Assembly (NCBI RefSeq): GCF_000024785.1
Contig: NC_013441.1
Coordinates: 1,178,001-1,242,000 of the forward strand
DNA: 64,000 nucleotides
Origin: Gordonia bronchialis DSM 43247
GTDB taxonomy: Bacteria; Actinomycetota; Actinomycetes; Mycobacteriales; Mycobacteriaceae
Direction: 5' to 3'
The translations under genes were made by a program, and so were the position numbers. A model generated the notes under the pieces. The model was not told the origin of the DNA, ran no database searches, and was given only the letters and a program-made list of their open reading frames with translations. Shown in pieces: positions 8,700 to 17,783 of the stretch (position 1 is its first letter; each line of letters begins with the position of its first letter).

Positions 8700-9575
8700 A
8701 TGGCCAACGGTGGGGTGACGATCGCCAAGAGCCGCCCCGAGTACTACATGTACGAGGCGCGTAAGCAGCTGTCGAAGCCGCTGAAGGTGCTCGACGGTGC
8801 CGGCGAACAGATGTCCTTCTACGGGCGCACGCTCGCCTGGATGCCCAAGACCCTGGTGCATTACACCCGCGAGGTGTTGCGCCTGCTCGCCGAAGTCGCG
8901 TTCGGATCGGGTGGTCTCGCGGTGATCGGCGGCACCATCGGCGTGATGGTGCTGATGTCGGGATTCACCGGCGTCGTCGTCGGGCTGCAGGGATACGCGG
9001 CCCTCGACCAGATCGGCTCGCAGGCCCTGACCGGCTTCCTCTCGGCCTACGTCAACACCCGTGAGGTCGCCCCGCTGGTGGCAGGTCTGGCGCTCTCGGC
9101 GACGGTGGGCTGCGGCTTCACCGCCCAGCTCGGTGCCATGCGCATCTCCGAGGAGATCGACGCGCTGGAGACCATGGCCGTGCCGTCGATCCCGTTCCTG
9201 GTCAGCACCCGCGTGATCGCCGGTTTCGTCGCGGTCATCCCGCTCTACGTGCTCGGTTTGCTCTCGGCCTACCTGGCATCGCGGGTGATCACCACCGTGT
9301 TCAACGGGCAGTCCGGCGGGTCCTACGACCACTACTTCAACCTGTTCCTACCACCGGCCGACGTGTTGTGGTCCTTCGGTAAGGTTCTGGTCTTCGCGTT
9401 CGTGATCATCCTGGTCCACTGCTATTACGGCTACTACGCCAGCGGCGGCCCGGCCGGTGTCGGCGTGGCCGTGGGACACGCGGTACGAGCGGCGCTCGTC
9501 CTGATCGCGATCCTCGATTTCTTCCTGGGTCTGGCGATCTGGGGTACCACCACGACCGTGCGAGTAGGGGGTTAG
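8700..9575 (+). CDS. YrbE-type permease B (MlaE family) of Mce transporter
   Basis: A 291-residue partner permease. The N-terminal 60 residues are cytoplasmic or amphipathic (YEARKQLSKPLKVLDGAG). They are followed by membrane helices and the coupling motif EEIDALETMAVPSIPFLVSTR, the second-subunit counterpart of the motif in the preceding gene. GGGGAG lies just upstream of the ATG. It sits between YrbE-A and MceA, the invariant order of mce operons. Confidence 0.95.
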   Translation: MANGGVTIAKSRPEYYMYEARKQLSKPLKVLDGAGEQMSFYGRTLAWMPKTLVHYTREVLRLLAEVAFGSGGLAVIGGTIGVMVLMSGFTGVVVGLQGYAALDQIGSQALTGFLSAYVNTREVAPLVAGLALSATVGCGFTAQLGAMRISEEIDALETMAVPSIPFLVSTRVIAGFVAVIPLYVLGLLSAYLASRVITTVFNGQSGGSYDHYFNLFLPPADVLWSFGKVLVFAFVIILVHCYYGYYASGGPAGVGVAVGHAVRAALVLIAILDFFLGLAIWGTTTTVRVGG

Positions 9576-9579
9576 CCGG

Positions 9580-10911
9580 GTGACTGTATTACGCCGGCGG
9601 CTGCTCGGTCTCGTGTTCTTCATCATCGTCGCGCTGTTCTTCACGGTGACGATCATGAAGTTCAACAATTCCTTCACCGACTACACCGAGGTGACGCTCA
9701 AGACGGATTCGACGGGCAATGCGCTGCCCTCCAACGCCGACGTGAAAGCGCGCGGCGTGGTGGTCGGCGAGGTGCGTCGCGTCGAACCCGCGCCCGACGG
9801 AAGCGTCGACGTGATCCTCGGGCTCACCCCGTCGATGGCCGACGAGCTCCCCGCCTCGACCACCGCTCGCATCCTCCCGAAGACGCTCTTCGGTGAACGG
9901 TATGTGGCGCTGCAGGTCCCCGAGACCACCGGCGGCCCGACGCTGACCAACGGTGCGTCGATCGCCACCGACACCAGCGGCAATGCCCGCGAGGTCCAGG
10001 AGCTGTTCGACAAGCTGCTGCCGGTCCTCGAGGCGATCCCGCCGCAGGACCTCAACGTCACGCTGACGTCGCTGTCGTCGGCGTTGTCGGGACGTGGGGA
10101 GCAGATCGGCACCACCCTCGACGAGCTCAACACCATCTTCGCCCGCATCAATGAGCACATGCCCGAGCTGCAGGGCACCCTGCGCGGGCTCGCGAGTTTC
10201 TCCCAGACCTACTCGGAGGCACTGCCGGACGTGATCGACGCCCTCGACAACCTGCGCACGACGAGCAACACCATCGTCGAACGTCAAGGTGATCTGCGGA
10301 CGCTGATCTCGACCCTGGGGGTTGCGGCGACCGACACCACCGGCTGGCTGCGGCAGAACCGCACCGACCTCATCGACCTGTTCGTCGATTCCGAACCGTT
10401 CCTGGTGGGCCTGGCCAAGCAGTCGCCGACCTTCGTGTGCACCTTCCGCAACTTCGCGGGGCTGATCCCGGAGTCGAGGCGCATCGTCGGGCAGGGCACC
10501 AAGAATCCGGGCGTGCGGGTGAACCTGCAGTTCGTCAACCCGCGTGGACGGTACCTGCCCAACCAGGACGAGCCGCGGCTGCTGGACCGCGACCCACCGG
10601 CGGTGTGTTACGAGCCGGCGCGTGACGGCCGACCGTTCCCGCAGTACCCCGGCGGCGGCCTGGCTGACGGCAGCTACCAGCCGCCGTCGCGCAACGCCGG
10701 TCCGCGCACCGTCAAGACGCTGCCGCAGCCCCAGTTCAGCGGCATGCCGGCGGGCACGGTTCGCTCCAACCCGTACGACGACCCCGACTACGTCAATCAG
10801 CTCAAGGTGATCTACGGCGCCACCAGCGGCGTCGATCCCAAGGACGTCCCGAGCTGGGTCACCATGATCGGTGGCGCGACGCTGCAGGGAGCGCAGGTCG
10901 ACATCAAATGA
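9580..10911 (+). CDS. Mce protein, MceA position
   Basis: A 443-residue MCE-family protein. One N-terminal membrane anchor (residues about 8-27) precedes the MCE/MlaD domain (about 38-115, with the VKARGVVVGEVRRVEP turn). A long helical region follows that would form the needle of the Mce hexamer (DUF3407-like, about 120-290), then a proline-rich, partly disordered C-terminus. Six such proteins form a tunnel carrying lipids across the periplasm in mycobacterial Mce1. The start is GTG 9580, 4 bp after the permease stop. The gene ends in an ATGA overlap with the next gene. Which lipid is imported cannot be inferred: no fadD5-like or steroid-degradation neighbours are present. Confidence 0.92.
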   Translation: MTVLRRRLLGLVFFIIVALFFTVTIMKFNNSFTDYTEVTLKTDSTGNALPSNADVKARGVVVGEVRRVEPAPDGSVDVILGLTPSMADELPASTTARILPKTLFGERYVALQVPETTGGPTLTNGASIATDTSGNAREVQELFDKLLPVLEAIPPQDLNVTLTSLSSALSGRGEQIGTTLDELNTIFARINEHMPELQGTLRGLASFSQTYSEALPDVIDALDNLRTTSNTIVERQGDLRTLISTLGVAATDTTGWLRQNRTDLIDLFVDSEPFLVGLAKQSPTFVCTFRNFAGLIPESRRIVGQGTKNPGVRVNLQFVNPRGRYLPNQDEPRLLDRDPPAVCYEPARDGRPFPQYPGGGLADGSYQPPSRNAGPRTVKTLPQPQFSGMPAGTVRSNPYDDPDYVNQLKVIYGATSGVDPKDVPSWVTMIGGATLQGAQVDIK

Positions 10912-12011
10912 AATCGATTGTGGCACCGCTGATCAAGCTGATCGTCTTCGCCGTGGTGACGGTGGTGGCGACCAGTCTCCTCGCGCTGACCATCGCCAAT
11001 GCCGGCGGTGACGGCGACGCCGGCTACGAGGCCCTGTTCACCGACGCGACGCTGCTCAACCCGGGCGACGACGTGCGCATCGCGGGTGTGCGCGTCGGCC
11101 AGGTGGAGAGCGTGGACGTGGTCCGCGTGCACGAGGGCGACAACGAGGTCTCCAAGGCGCTGGTGAAGTTCAACGTCAACCGCGACCGCCTGCCGGCCGG
11201 CACCCAGCTCTACATCCGCTACCGCAACCTGACCGGCCTGCGGTATCTGGGACTGGAGCGGGGTGCGGGCGACCCGAACCAGACGGTGTCGAAGGGACAC
11301 ACCTTCGGCGAGGGCGTCGACGATCGTTCTACGCACCCGCCGGTGAACCTGACCGAGCTGTTCAACGGGTTCCGTCCGCTGTTCCAGCAGCTGTCGGCCG
11401 ACGACGTGAACAAGCTGTCGGAGAACATCATCAAGGTGTTCGACCGCCAGGAGGACTCGATCAGTTCGCTGGTCGCCAGCACCGCCGACCTCACCAATGC
11501 GCTGGCCGACAAAGACGCCGTCATCGGTGAGCTCATCACCAACCTGACGCGGGTGCTCGACACCGTCAACCGCCACGACGACCAATTCACCAGCCTGCTC
11601 GACAACACCGAGAAACTGGTGACCGGCCTTGCCGCGCAACGTGGTTCGGTGGGCTCGGCGATCACCTCGGTGTCCAACCTGACCTCGGTGACCGCCAACA
11701 TCCTCGGTGCGACCCGGCCGTCGATCCAGGGTGACATCGCCGGACTGAAGTCGCTGGCCGACCAGATCAACGCCCGCGACGACGATGTCGAGGAGATCCT
11801 GAAGAACCTGCCGGTCAAGCTGCAGAAGATCGGCCGCGCGGCGACCTTCGGATCGTGGTTCCAGTTCTATCTGTGCGGCATCGACGTCGTCGCGGGCAAC
11901 GGTAAGTCGACGCTGCTGACCAAACCGCTGATCCCGTTGCCGGACATCAATCATGTGCTATACACCAGCGCGGCGACCCGCTGCTGGGCGAACGAACAGC
12001 CAGGGGGGTGA
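10908..12011 (+). CDS. Mce protein, MceB position
   Basis: A 367-residue MCE-family protein with an N-terminal membrane anchor (residues about 8-28) and an MCE domain (about 38-120, DDVRIAGVRVGQVESVDVV), then an extended helical domain with regularly spaced NLT/LTRVLDT heptads. It overlaps MceA by 4 bp and the next gene follows directly. It is predicted to be one of six subunits of the periplasmic lipid-conducting hexamer. The CGIDVV and RCWANE cysteines near the C-terminus are typical of B-type Mce proteins as far as I recall. Confidence 0.92.
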   Translation: MKSIVAPLIKLIVFAVVTVVATSLLALTIANAGGDGDAGYEALFTDATLLNPGDDVRIAGVRVGQVESVDVVRVHEGDNEVSKALVKFNVNRDRLPAGTQLYIRYRNLTGLRYLGLERGAGDPNQTVSKGHTFGEGVDDRSTHPPVNLTELFNGFRPLFQQLSADDVNKLSENIIKVFDRQEDSISSLVASTADLTNALADKDAVIGELITNLTRVLDTVNRHDDQFTSLLDNTEKLVTGLAAQRGSVGSAITSVSNLTSVTANILGATRPSIQGDIAGLKSLADQINARDDDVEEILKNLPVKLQKIGRAATFGSWFQFYLCGIDVVAGNGKSTLLTKPLIPLPDINHVLYTSAATRCWANEQPGG

Positions 12012-12016
12012 CACCG

Positions 12017-13156
12017 ATGGCCGACAATGATCCGCAGGACAACACCGCGCAGGACAACACCGCGCAGGGCGATAGCTCCCAGAACGACGCCCCGCCGGAG
12101 AACACACATCCGCATCGCCGCTTCGGCGGTCGGCGCAGCCCGGTCAGCATCGGCGCGATCGGCCTTCTGGTCGTCGTCATGCTCGCCGTGTCGTCGTTCT
12201 ATCTGCAATCGCTGCCGCTGGTCGGCGCCGGGGCGCGCTACACCGCGAAGTTCACCGAGGCCGCAGGCCTCAAACCGGGCAACGAGGTGCGGGTGGCCGG
12301 CGTGAAGGTCGGCGAGGTCGACGGGGTGAAGCTCAACGGCGACCGCGTCGATGTTTCCTTCCGGGTCACCAACACCTGGCTCGGCAACCAGACGCAGGCG
12401 TCGATCCAGATCAAGACGATCCTGGGCCAGAAGTTCCTCTCGCTGACGCCGCGCGGCAGTGAGCCCGCCGACCCCGACGAGCCGTTCACCGACACGGTGG
12501 CGCCCTACGACGTCGTCGAGGCGTTCTCCGATGCTGCCAAGCAGCTGACCGGCGATCCCAACGGTGGCAATCCGGGTATCGACACCACGCAGGTGGCGAC
12601 GTCACTGCGGGTGCTCTCCGATGCGTTCTCCGGGACCGCGGGCGACATGGGCCCGGCGCTCAACGGCATCGCCCGGCTGTCGCAGACCATCGCCAGCCGC
12701 GACCAGGAGGTCCAGAAGCTCCTGCTGGCCACCAAGGACACCTCACAGATCCTCGCCGACCGCAACGAGACCTTCGTGCGGCTCATCGCCGGTGCGGGTC
12801 AGCTGCTCGACGAGCTGAACAACCGCCAGCGCAGCATCTCCGCGCTGCTGGCCAGCACGACCAGTCTCGGCGCTTCGCTGACCGGCATCGTCCGCGACAA
12901 CGAGCAGCAGATCGGGCCCGCACTCGACGCACTCAAGGGCGTCAACGATCTGCTCAAGCGACAGAACGACAACCTGCGGCAGACCATCACCTACATGGCG
13001 CCGTTCTATCGGCTCTACGCCAACGTGCTCGGTAACGGCCGCTGGTTCGAGACCGTGGTGACCAACCTCCTGCCGCCGGCGCTGCCGCAGCAGAACACCA
13101 CACGCCCGCCCAACAAGCAGGCGCTCCAGAACAACGGCGGAACGGGGGCGGGCTGA
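12017..13156 (+). CDS. Mce protein, MceC position
   Basis: An MCE-family protein of about 379 residues. The N-terminal 45 residues are Gln/Asn/Asp-rich and cytoplasmic, followed by a membrane helix ([16 protein letters not shown]), the MCE domain ([18 protein letters not shown]) and the long helical region. ATG 12017 is chosen because AGGGGGG lies 8 nt upstream. A GTG at 12008 would overlap the MceB stop and start the protein with three extra residues, but has no ribosome-binding site. It ends in TGATG with the next gene. Confidence 0.9.
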   Translation: MADNDPQDNTAQDNTAQGDSSQNDAPPENTHPHRRFGGRRSPVSIGAIGLLVVVMLAVSSFYLQSLPLVGAGARYTAKFTEAAGLKPGNEVRVAGVKVGEVDGVKLNGDRVDVSFRVTNTWLGNQTQASIQIKTILGQKFLSLTPRGSEPADPDEPFTDTVAPYDVVEAFSDAAKQLTGDPNGGNPGIDTTQVATSLRVLSDAFSGTAGDMGPALNGIARLSQTIASRDQEVQKLLLATKDTSQILADRNETFVRLIAGAGQLLDELNNRQRSISALLASTTSLGASLTGIVRDNEQQIGPALDALKGVNDLLKRQNDNLRQTITYMAPFYRLYANVLGNGRWFETVVTNLLPPALPQQNTTRPPNKQALQNNGGTGAG

Positions 13157-14493
13157 TGACGGCACCCGATCTCACCCAGACCTCGGGCCCGGGACGCTGG
13201 TTCACGCCGCGTCACATCGTGGTCCTTGTCATCGGGCTGATCCTGGCACTGATCCTCGCGGGTGCGCTGTGGTGGGTGTTCTCCTCGATGGGGACCACCA
13301 AGATCACCGCCACCTTCCACCGCACCGTCGGCATCTATGAGGGCTCCGACGTACGCGTCCTCGGCGTGGCCGTCGGCAAGGTCGACTCCGTGGAGCCGCA
13401 GGGAGAGACGGTGAAGGTGACCATGACCGTCGACCGCGGCGTCGAACTGCCCGCCGATGTGCGTGCCGTGCAGATCATCCCGTCGGTGGTCGCCGACCGG
13501 TACGTGCAGCTGGCGCCGGCCTATTCGGGCGGCCCCAAGGCGTCCCGCGACATCACGCTCGGGCTCGACAAGACGCTGGTCCCGGTGGAGGTCGATCAGA
13601 TCTATCGCAGCGTCGAAGACCTGTCGAAGGCTCTCGGACCCCAGGGTGCCAACAAGGAGGGGGCGGTCAGCGACGTCATCGCGACCGGTGCGGCCAACCT
13701 GCAGGGCAACGGCCAGAAGCTCGGCGACGCCATCAAGAACCTGTCGGGTGCGGCGACCACGCTGAGCGATTCGCGCGGCAACCTCGTCGACACCATCAAG
13801 AATCTCAACGTGTTCGTTTCAGCGTTGCGGGAGAACGACGCGCAGGTCCGGCAGTTCAACACGCAGATGGCCTCGTTCAACCAGTTCCTGGCCGGCGAGC
13901 GCAATCAGCTCGCCGCGTCGCTGAACAAGCTGTCGATCGCGCTCGGCGACGTGGCGACCTTCCTCGCCGACAACCGCGAGCAGATCGGTGAGACGCTCAA
14001 GGACCTGCAGCCGACGACGCAGGCGCTGCTGGACACCAAGACCTCCCTCAAAGAGGTCCTGACAGTTCTGCCGATCACGCTCAACAACCTGATCAACGCC
14101 TACGACGCGGAGTCCGGCACGCTCGCCATGCGGTTGACGGTCCCGGATCTGCAGGACCTCATCGGTGCCCAGTGCCGCCTGCTCGATCTCGGTCAGCTGC
14201 TGCCCGGCAACCCGGCGTTCGTCCAGTTCAGCAACACGTTGCGGCCGTTCATCAGCCAGTGCGAGAACATCGGCAAGCAGATCCAGAAGGGTGTGCTCGA
14301 GCCGCTGTTGCCGGTACTGCCGTTCGGCATCATGAGCAACAACAAGCTGCAGCGCTACCCGGTTCCGGGTACCCGTCCCGGGAATCCGGATCCGAATCTG
14401 CAGTCGCCGCCCGCCTCGACGCGTCCGTCCTCGCGTCCGGCGTCGACGACCCCGCGGACCCCCGCGTCGACCACTCCCCGGGGAGGCAACTGA
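13156..14493 (+). CDS. Mce protein, MceD position
   Basis: A 445-residue MCE-family protein. It has an N-terminal membrane segment (residues about 20-45), an MCE domain ([18 protein letters not shown]) and a helical needle region. The low-complexity C-terminus is rich in Pro, Ser and Thr ([22 protein letters not shown]), probably a disordered tail outside the tunnel. It is joined to its neighbours by 1-bp TGATG overlaps on both sides, which implies strict translational coupling. Confidence 0.92.
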   Translation: MTAPDLTQTSGPGRWFTPRHIVVLVIGLILALILAGALWWVFSSMGTTKITATFHRTVGIYEGSDVRVLGVAVGKVDSVEPQGETVKVTMTVDRGVELPADVRAVQIIPSVVADRYVQLAPAYSGGPKASRDITLGLDKTLVPVEVDQIYRSVEDLSKALGPQGANKEGAVSDVIATGAANLQGNGQKLGDAIKNLSGAATTLSDSRGNLVDTIKNLNVFVSALRENDAQVRQFNTQMASFNQFLAGERNQLAASLNKLSIALGDVATFLADNREQIGETLKDLQPTTQALLDTKTSLKEVLTVLPITLNNLINAYDAESGTLAMRLTVPDLQDLIGAQCRLLDLGQLLPGNPAFVQFSNTLRPFISQCENIGKQIQKGVLEPLLPVLPFGIMSNNKLQRYPVPGTRPGNPDPNLQSPPASTRPSSRPASTTPRTPASTTPRGGN

Positions 14494-15791
14494 TGCGGTT
14501 CATCCCGTGGCGCTTCGCTTCTGCACGCCGTGCCAGTTCGCTGCGCCGTGCCGGCGCGGTCGGCGTGCTGATGGCGATGGTGGTCGTCATCGCCGGCTGT
14601 GGCAGCAACGGCATCCAGTCGATCCCGCTGCCCGGTGGCGTCGACACCGGCGACAACGCGCGTACCTACCGGATCCAGTTCGACAACATCCTCGACCTGG
14701 TCCCGCAGTCGATGGTGAAACAGAACGGCATCCCGGTGGGCCGCGTCACCAAGGTGGAGGTCCCCGGCGACGAATGGTTCGCGCAGGTCACCGTCGAGGT
14801 CAAGAACGAGGTGAACCTGTCGAACAAGGCGACGGCCAGCGTGCAGCAGACCTCGCTGCTCGGTGAGAAGTTCATCGCCCTCGACGATCCGGCCGCCGAT
14901 CGTTCGGCCCCCCGCCAGAGCCAGGACGCCCCGATCCCGCTGACCCGGACCCGCACCGCAACTGACATCGAGCAGGTGCTCGGCGCGCTCGCGATGCTGC
15001 TCAACGGCGGTGGTCTCAACCAGTTGCAGCCGATCGTCTCCGAATTGAACAAGGCACTCGACGGCCGCACCAACCAGGTCCGTGGCCTGTTGGAGCAGGC
15101 GAACACGCTCATCGTCGGGCTCAACCGCCAGCGCGACGACATCGTCCGCGCGATCGACGGCCTGGCGACGCTGTCCACGCGGGCGGCCGGCCAGACCGAT
15201 CAGATCGAACGCATCCTGGCCCAGCTTCCGGAAGGCGTGGCGGTCCTCGAGGAGCAGCGCCCGCAGTTCGTGGACCTGCTGACCAAACTCGACCAGCTCG
15301 GTCAGGTCGGCACCGACGTGCTGGGCAAGTCGCGTAAGTCGCTCATCAACGACCTCAAGGCGCTGCGGCCGGTGCTCACCCAGCTGGCCAAGGCCGCCCC
15401 GGACCTGATCACCGCGGCACCACTGATGCTGACCCATCCGTACCCGGACTGGTTGCTGCCGGGCGTGCACGGTGACTCGACCAACCTGTTCATGACGCTG
15501 GACCTGCGGCTGCTCAATCAGCTCGAGGCACTCGGTGTGGGCCAGGGGACACCCAAATACTCGCCGCCGGAGCGGGTCAACGTGCCGGTGAATCCGAACA
15601 ACCCGTATTACAAGGGCAACGGTCCGCGCTACGGCTGGCCGACGATCACACTGCTGCCGCCGGCCCCGAACTCCCGGCCCGGACCCAACACGCCGCCGTC
15701 CGGTGGCCGTTACCCGGCGTCGTTCCCGAAGCCGGCGCAACCCGGCCAGAACTTCCTGGACGGTCCGCTGTCGATGCTGGGGGTGCGCTGA
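14493..15791 (+). CDS. Mce lipoprotein, MceE position (LprK-like)
   Basis: A 432-residue MCE protein with a lipoprotein signal peptide. A basic N-terminus (RRASSLRR) and hydrophobic stretch end in the lipobox VIAGC (cysteine near residue 33), as in the E-position LprK-type subunits of mycobacterial mce operons. The MCE domain follows (QNGIPVGRVTKVEVPGDEW). The ATG at 14493 is taken because it gives the signal peptide and a TGATG overlap with MceD; the frame stays open upstream to 14172, which is shadow. A Pro-rich C-terminal segment precedes the stop. Confidence 0.93.
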   Translation: MRFIPWRFASARRASSLRRAGAVGVLMAMVVVIAGCGSNGIQSIPLPGGVDTGDNARTYRIQFDNILDLVPQSMVKQNGIPVGRVTKVEVPGDEWFAQVTVEVKNEVNLSNKATASVQQTSLLGEKFIALDDPAADRSAPRQSQDAPIPLTRTRTATDIEQVLGALAMLLNGGGLNQLQPIVSELNKALDGRTNQVRGLLEQANTLIVGLNRQRDDIVRAIDGLATLSTRAAGQTDQIERILAQLPEGVAVLEEQRPQFVDLLTKLDQLGQVGTDVLGKSRKSLINDLKALRPVLTQLAKAAPDLITAAPLMLTHPYPDWLLPGVHGDSTNLFMTLDLRLLNQLEALGVGQGTPKYSPPERVNVPVNPNNPYYKGNGPRYGWPTITLLPPAPNSRPGPNTPPSGGRYPASFPKPAQPGQNFLDGPLSMLGVR

Positions 15792-17032
15792 TGCTCAGTA
15801 AGCTCGCGAAGATCCAGCTGATCGTGTTCGTGATCGTCGGTCTGGTTGCGATCGTCTACGTCGGGGCCAAGTACGCGCGGCTGGACAAGCTCGCCGGTGT
15901 CGGTATGTACAAGGTGGTCGCCGAACTGCCCGATTCCGGTGGCATCTTCACCAACGCCGAGGTGACCTATCTCGGTGTCCCGGTCGGCCGGGTGGGGCAG
16001 CTCAAGCTGACCCAGAAGGGTGTCGACGTCACGCTGGAACTCAACTCCGGTGGCCCCGACATCCCGGCGTCGGCGGTTGCGGTGGTGGCCTCCCGGTCGG
16101 CGATCGGTGAGCAGTTCGTCGATCTGCAGCCCACGTCGACGGGTGCGCCGTACCTCGCGGACGGCTCGCGGATCACCAAGTCACAGTTGCCGCCGCCGCT
16201 GCAGGATGTGGTTGCCTCGGCGATCGACTTCACCTCGTCGATCCCCGTCGACGACCTGCACACCGTGATCACCGAACTCGGCAAGGCCTTCAACGGGCAG
16301 GGCGAGAACCTGACCCGGCTGGTCGACTCGCTGGGCAAACTGTCCCGGGCCGGGGTGGACAACATCGGCGCCACCGTGGATCTGATCGACAACTCGAACG
16401 TGGTCCTGCAGACGCAGGCCGAGCAGTCCGACGAGATCCTGGCGTGGTCGCGCAGCATCAACCTGATCACCGCGACCCTGCAGTCCTCCGATCCGGACCT
16501 GCGCCGGTTGCTGACCACCGGCACGCTCTCGGCGACGCAGATCTCCAACCTGATCCAGCGCAACGGCGGGGACCTGTCCAAGGTGGTGAAGGATCTCGGT
16601 GAGGTCGCACGCACCGTCCAGCCGGCGGGCTATGCGACGTCGACGACGTTCGCGATGCTGTCGGCGCTGTCGGCGGGCAGCCACACCCCGGCTCCCGGCG
16701 ACGGGCAGATCCACTTCGGCGTGGTGCTCGAGACCAACAATCCCGCGGCCTGTACACGCGGCTACGAGTCGACCCAGGCGATGATCGACCGGATGAAGCG
16801 CCAAGACCCTACCTTCGACATCCGCTACGACGAGTTCCCGTTCAACACGGATGCAAAATGTACTGTGCCGCTTGGTAATCCGACGGGTGTGCGCGGTGCG
16901 GCCCGGGCGCCGTACGCCAATCCGGCATACCCGCAGCCGTGGGATTCCACCCCGAAGAAGGATCCGGACAAGCTCAATCTGAACCCGCTGGCGACCCAGC
17001 TGGCAGCGCTGATGGGAGTACACGCGAAGTAG
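15791..17032 (+). CDS. Mce protein, MceF position
   Basis: A 413-residue MCE protein, the last of six. It has an N-terminal membrane anchor (residues about 7-25), an MCE domain (AEVTYLGVPVGRVGQLKLTQKGV) and a helical domain ending in ARTVQPAGYATSTTFAML. It overlaps MceE by a TGATG. The operon then has a 70-bp gap with a possible internal promoter before the Mce-associated genes. Confidence 0.92.
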   Translation: MLSKLAKIQLIVFVIVGLVAIVYVGAKYARLDKLAGVGMYKVVAELPDSGGIFTNAEVTYLGVPVGRVGQLKLTQKGVDVTLELNSGGPDIPASAVAVVASRSAIGEQFVDLQPTSTGAPYLADGSRITKSQLPPPLQDVVASAIDFTSSIPVDDLHTVITELGKAFNGQGENLTRLVDSLGKLSRAGVDNIGATVDLIDNSNVVLQTQAEQSDEILAWSRSINLITATLQSSDPDLRRLLTTGTLSATQISNLIQRNGGDLSKVVKDLGEVARTVQPAGYATSTTFAMLSALSAGSHTPAPGDGQIHFGVVLETNNPAACTRGYESTQAMIDRMKRQDPTFDIRYDEFPFNTDAKCTVPLGNPTGVRGAARAPYANPAYPQPWDSTPKKDPDKLNLNPLATQLAALMGVHAK

Positions 17033-17088
17033 CGTCGCGCCTCGTCGTCCGTATCAATGCGGATTGGCGGGTTCTCAGGTGCGATCGT

Positions 17089-17094
17089 TACAGT
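17089..17094 (+). promoter_or_regulatory. Possible internal -10 box before Mce-associated genes
   Basis: TACAGT lies 8 nt before the ATG at 17103 and there is no clear Shine-Dalgarno sequence. It would let the two Mce-associated genes be expressed apart from the main operon. No good -35 is visible. Confidence 0.35.
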
Positions 17095-17102
17095 GACGGC
17101 CG

Positions 17103-17783
17103 ATGACGACTGACAAGACTCCACCCAAGGGTGCCAACCGGGCCCGCGGCGGCACGAAGACCAAGCCCGTCGCGCGGTCGGCGGCACCGACGCAAACCCC
17201 GGCAAGTGCGGGCAACGGGCGCGCCCTCAACATCGTCGGCGTCATCGCGGTGATCGCGGTGGTGATCGCCACGGCCGCCGCGATCTTCTTCGGGTACCGG
17301 GCCTATGAGGCACGGTTCGTCGACCGTCCGGTTGCCGAGGCCCGCGACGACGCGGTGGTGGCCGCGGAGCAGGCGATGATCAACGTCACCACCATCGACC
17401 CCCAGGATCTCGATGGCTGGCAGAGCAACCTGCGGGCATCGTTCGCGGGGGAGGCGCTCAAACAGGTCGAGGACCAGTTCAAGACCGCGCTCGTCGAACC
17501 ACTCCAGCGTGCGGGCGATCGCGCCCGCCGCACCACCGGAACGCTCTCGCGCAGTGCGCCCAGCGAGGTCAACGCCGACGACGGGACCGCCAAGGTCCTC
17601 GTCTACGTCCGCGTCATCGGCGAGGGCGGCGGTCAGCAGACCCAGCCGGCGACGATGGGTTTCCTGCTGGGTATGAAGAAGCAGGGCGACGGGGTGTGGA
17701 AGGCCGAGACCGTCGCGCCGCTGGACGGCATGGCACTCGAGGACACGGGCGGTCAGCAGCAGACTCCGAGTGGTGGTAACTGA
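17103..17783 (+). CDS. Mce-associated membrane protein 1
   Basis: A 226-residue protein with a basic, Thr/Pro/Ala-rich cytoplasmic N-terminus (about 45 residues), one membrane helix (IVGVIAVIAVVIATAAAIFFGY) and an extracytoplasmic alpha+beta domain. The domain has the NVTTIDPQDLDGWQSNLRASF segment common to Mce-associated (Mas) proteins. Members of this group stabilise Mce transporters (known for mycobacterial Mam/Mas proteins). The TGATG overlap with the next gene and the position after MceF support the role. Confidence 0.85.
   Translation: MTTDKTPPKGANRARGGTKTKPVARSAAPTQTPASAGNGRALNIVGVIAVIAVVIATAAAIFFGYRAYEARFVDRPVAEARDDAVVAAEQAMINVTTIDPQDLDGWQSNLRASFAGEALKQVEDQFKTALVEPLQRAGDRARRTTGTLSRSAPSEVNADDGTAKVLVYVRVIGEGGGQQTQPATMGFLLGMKKQGDGVWKAETVAPLDGMALEDTGGQQQTPSGGN

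Noticed and set aside
9589..10926. 445-residue leftward frame across MceA
   Set aside because: Antisense shadow of the mce operon; no start signal or motif.
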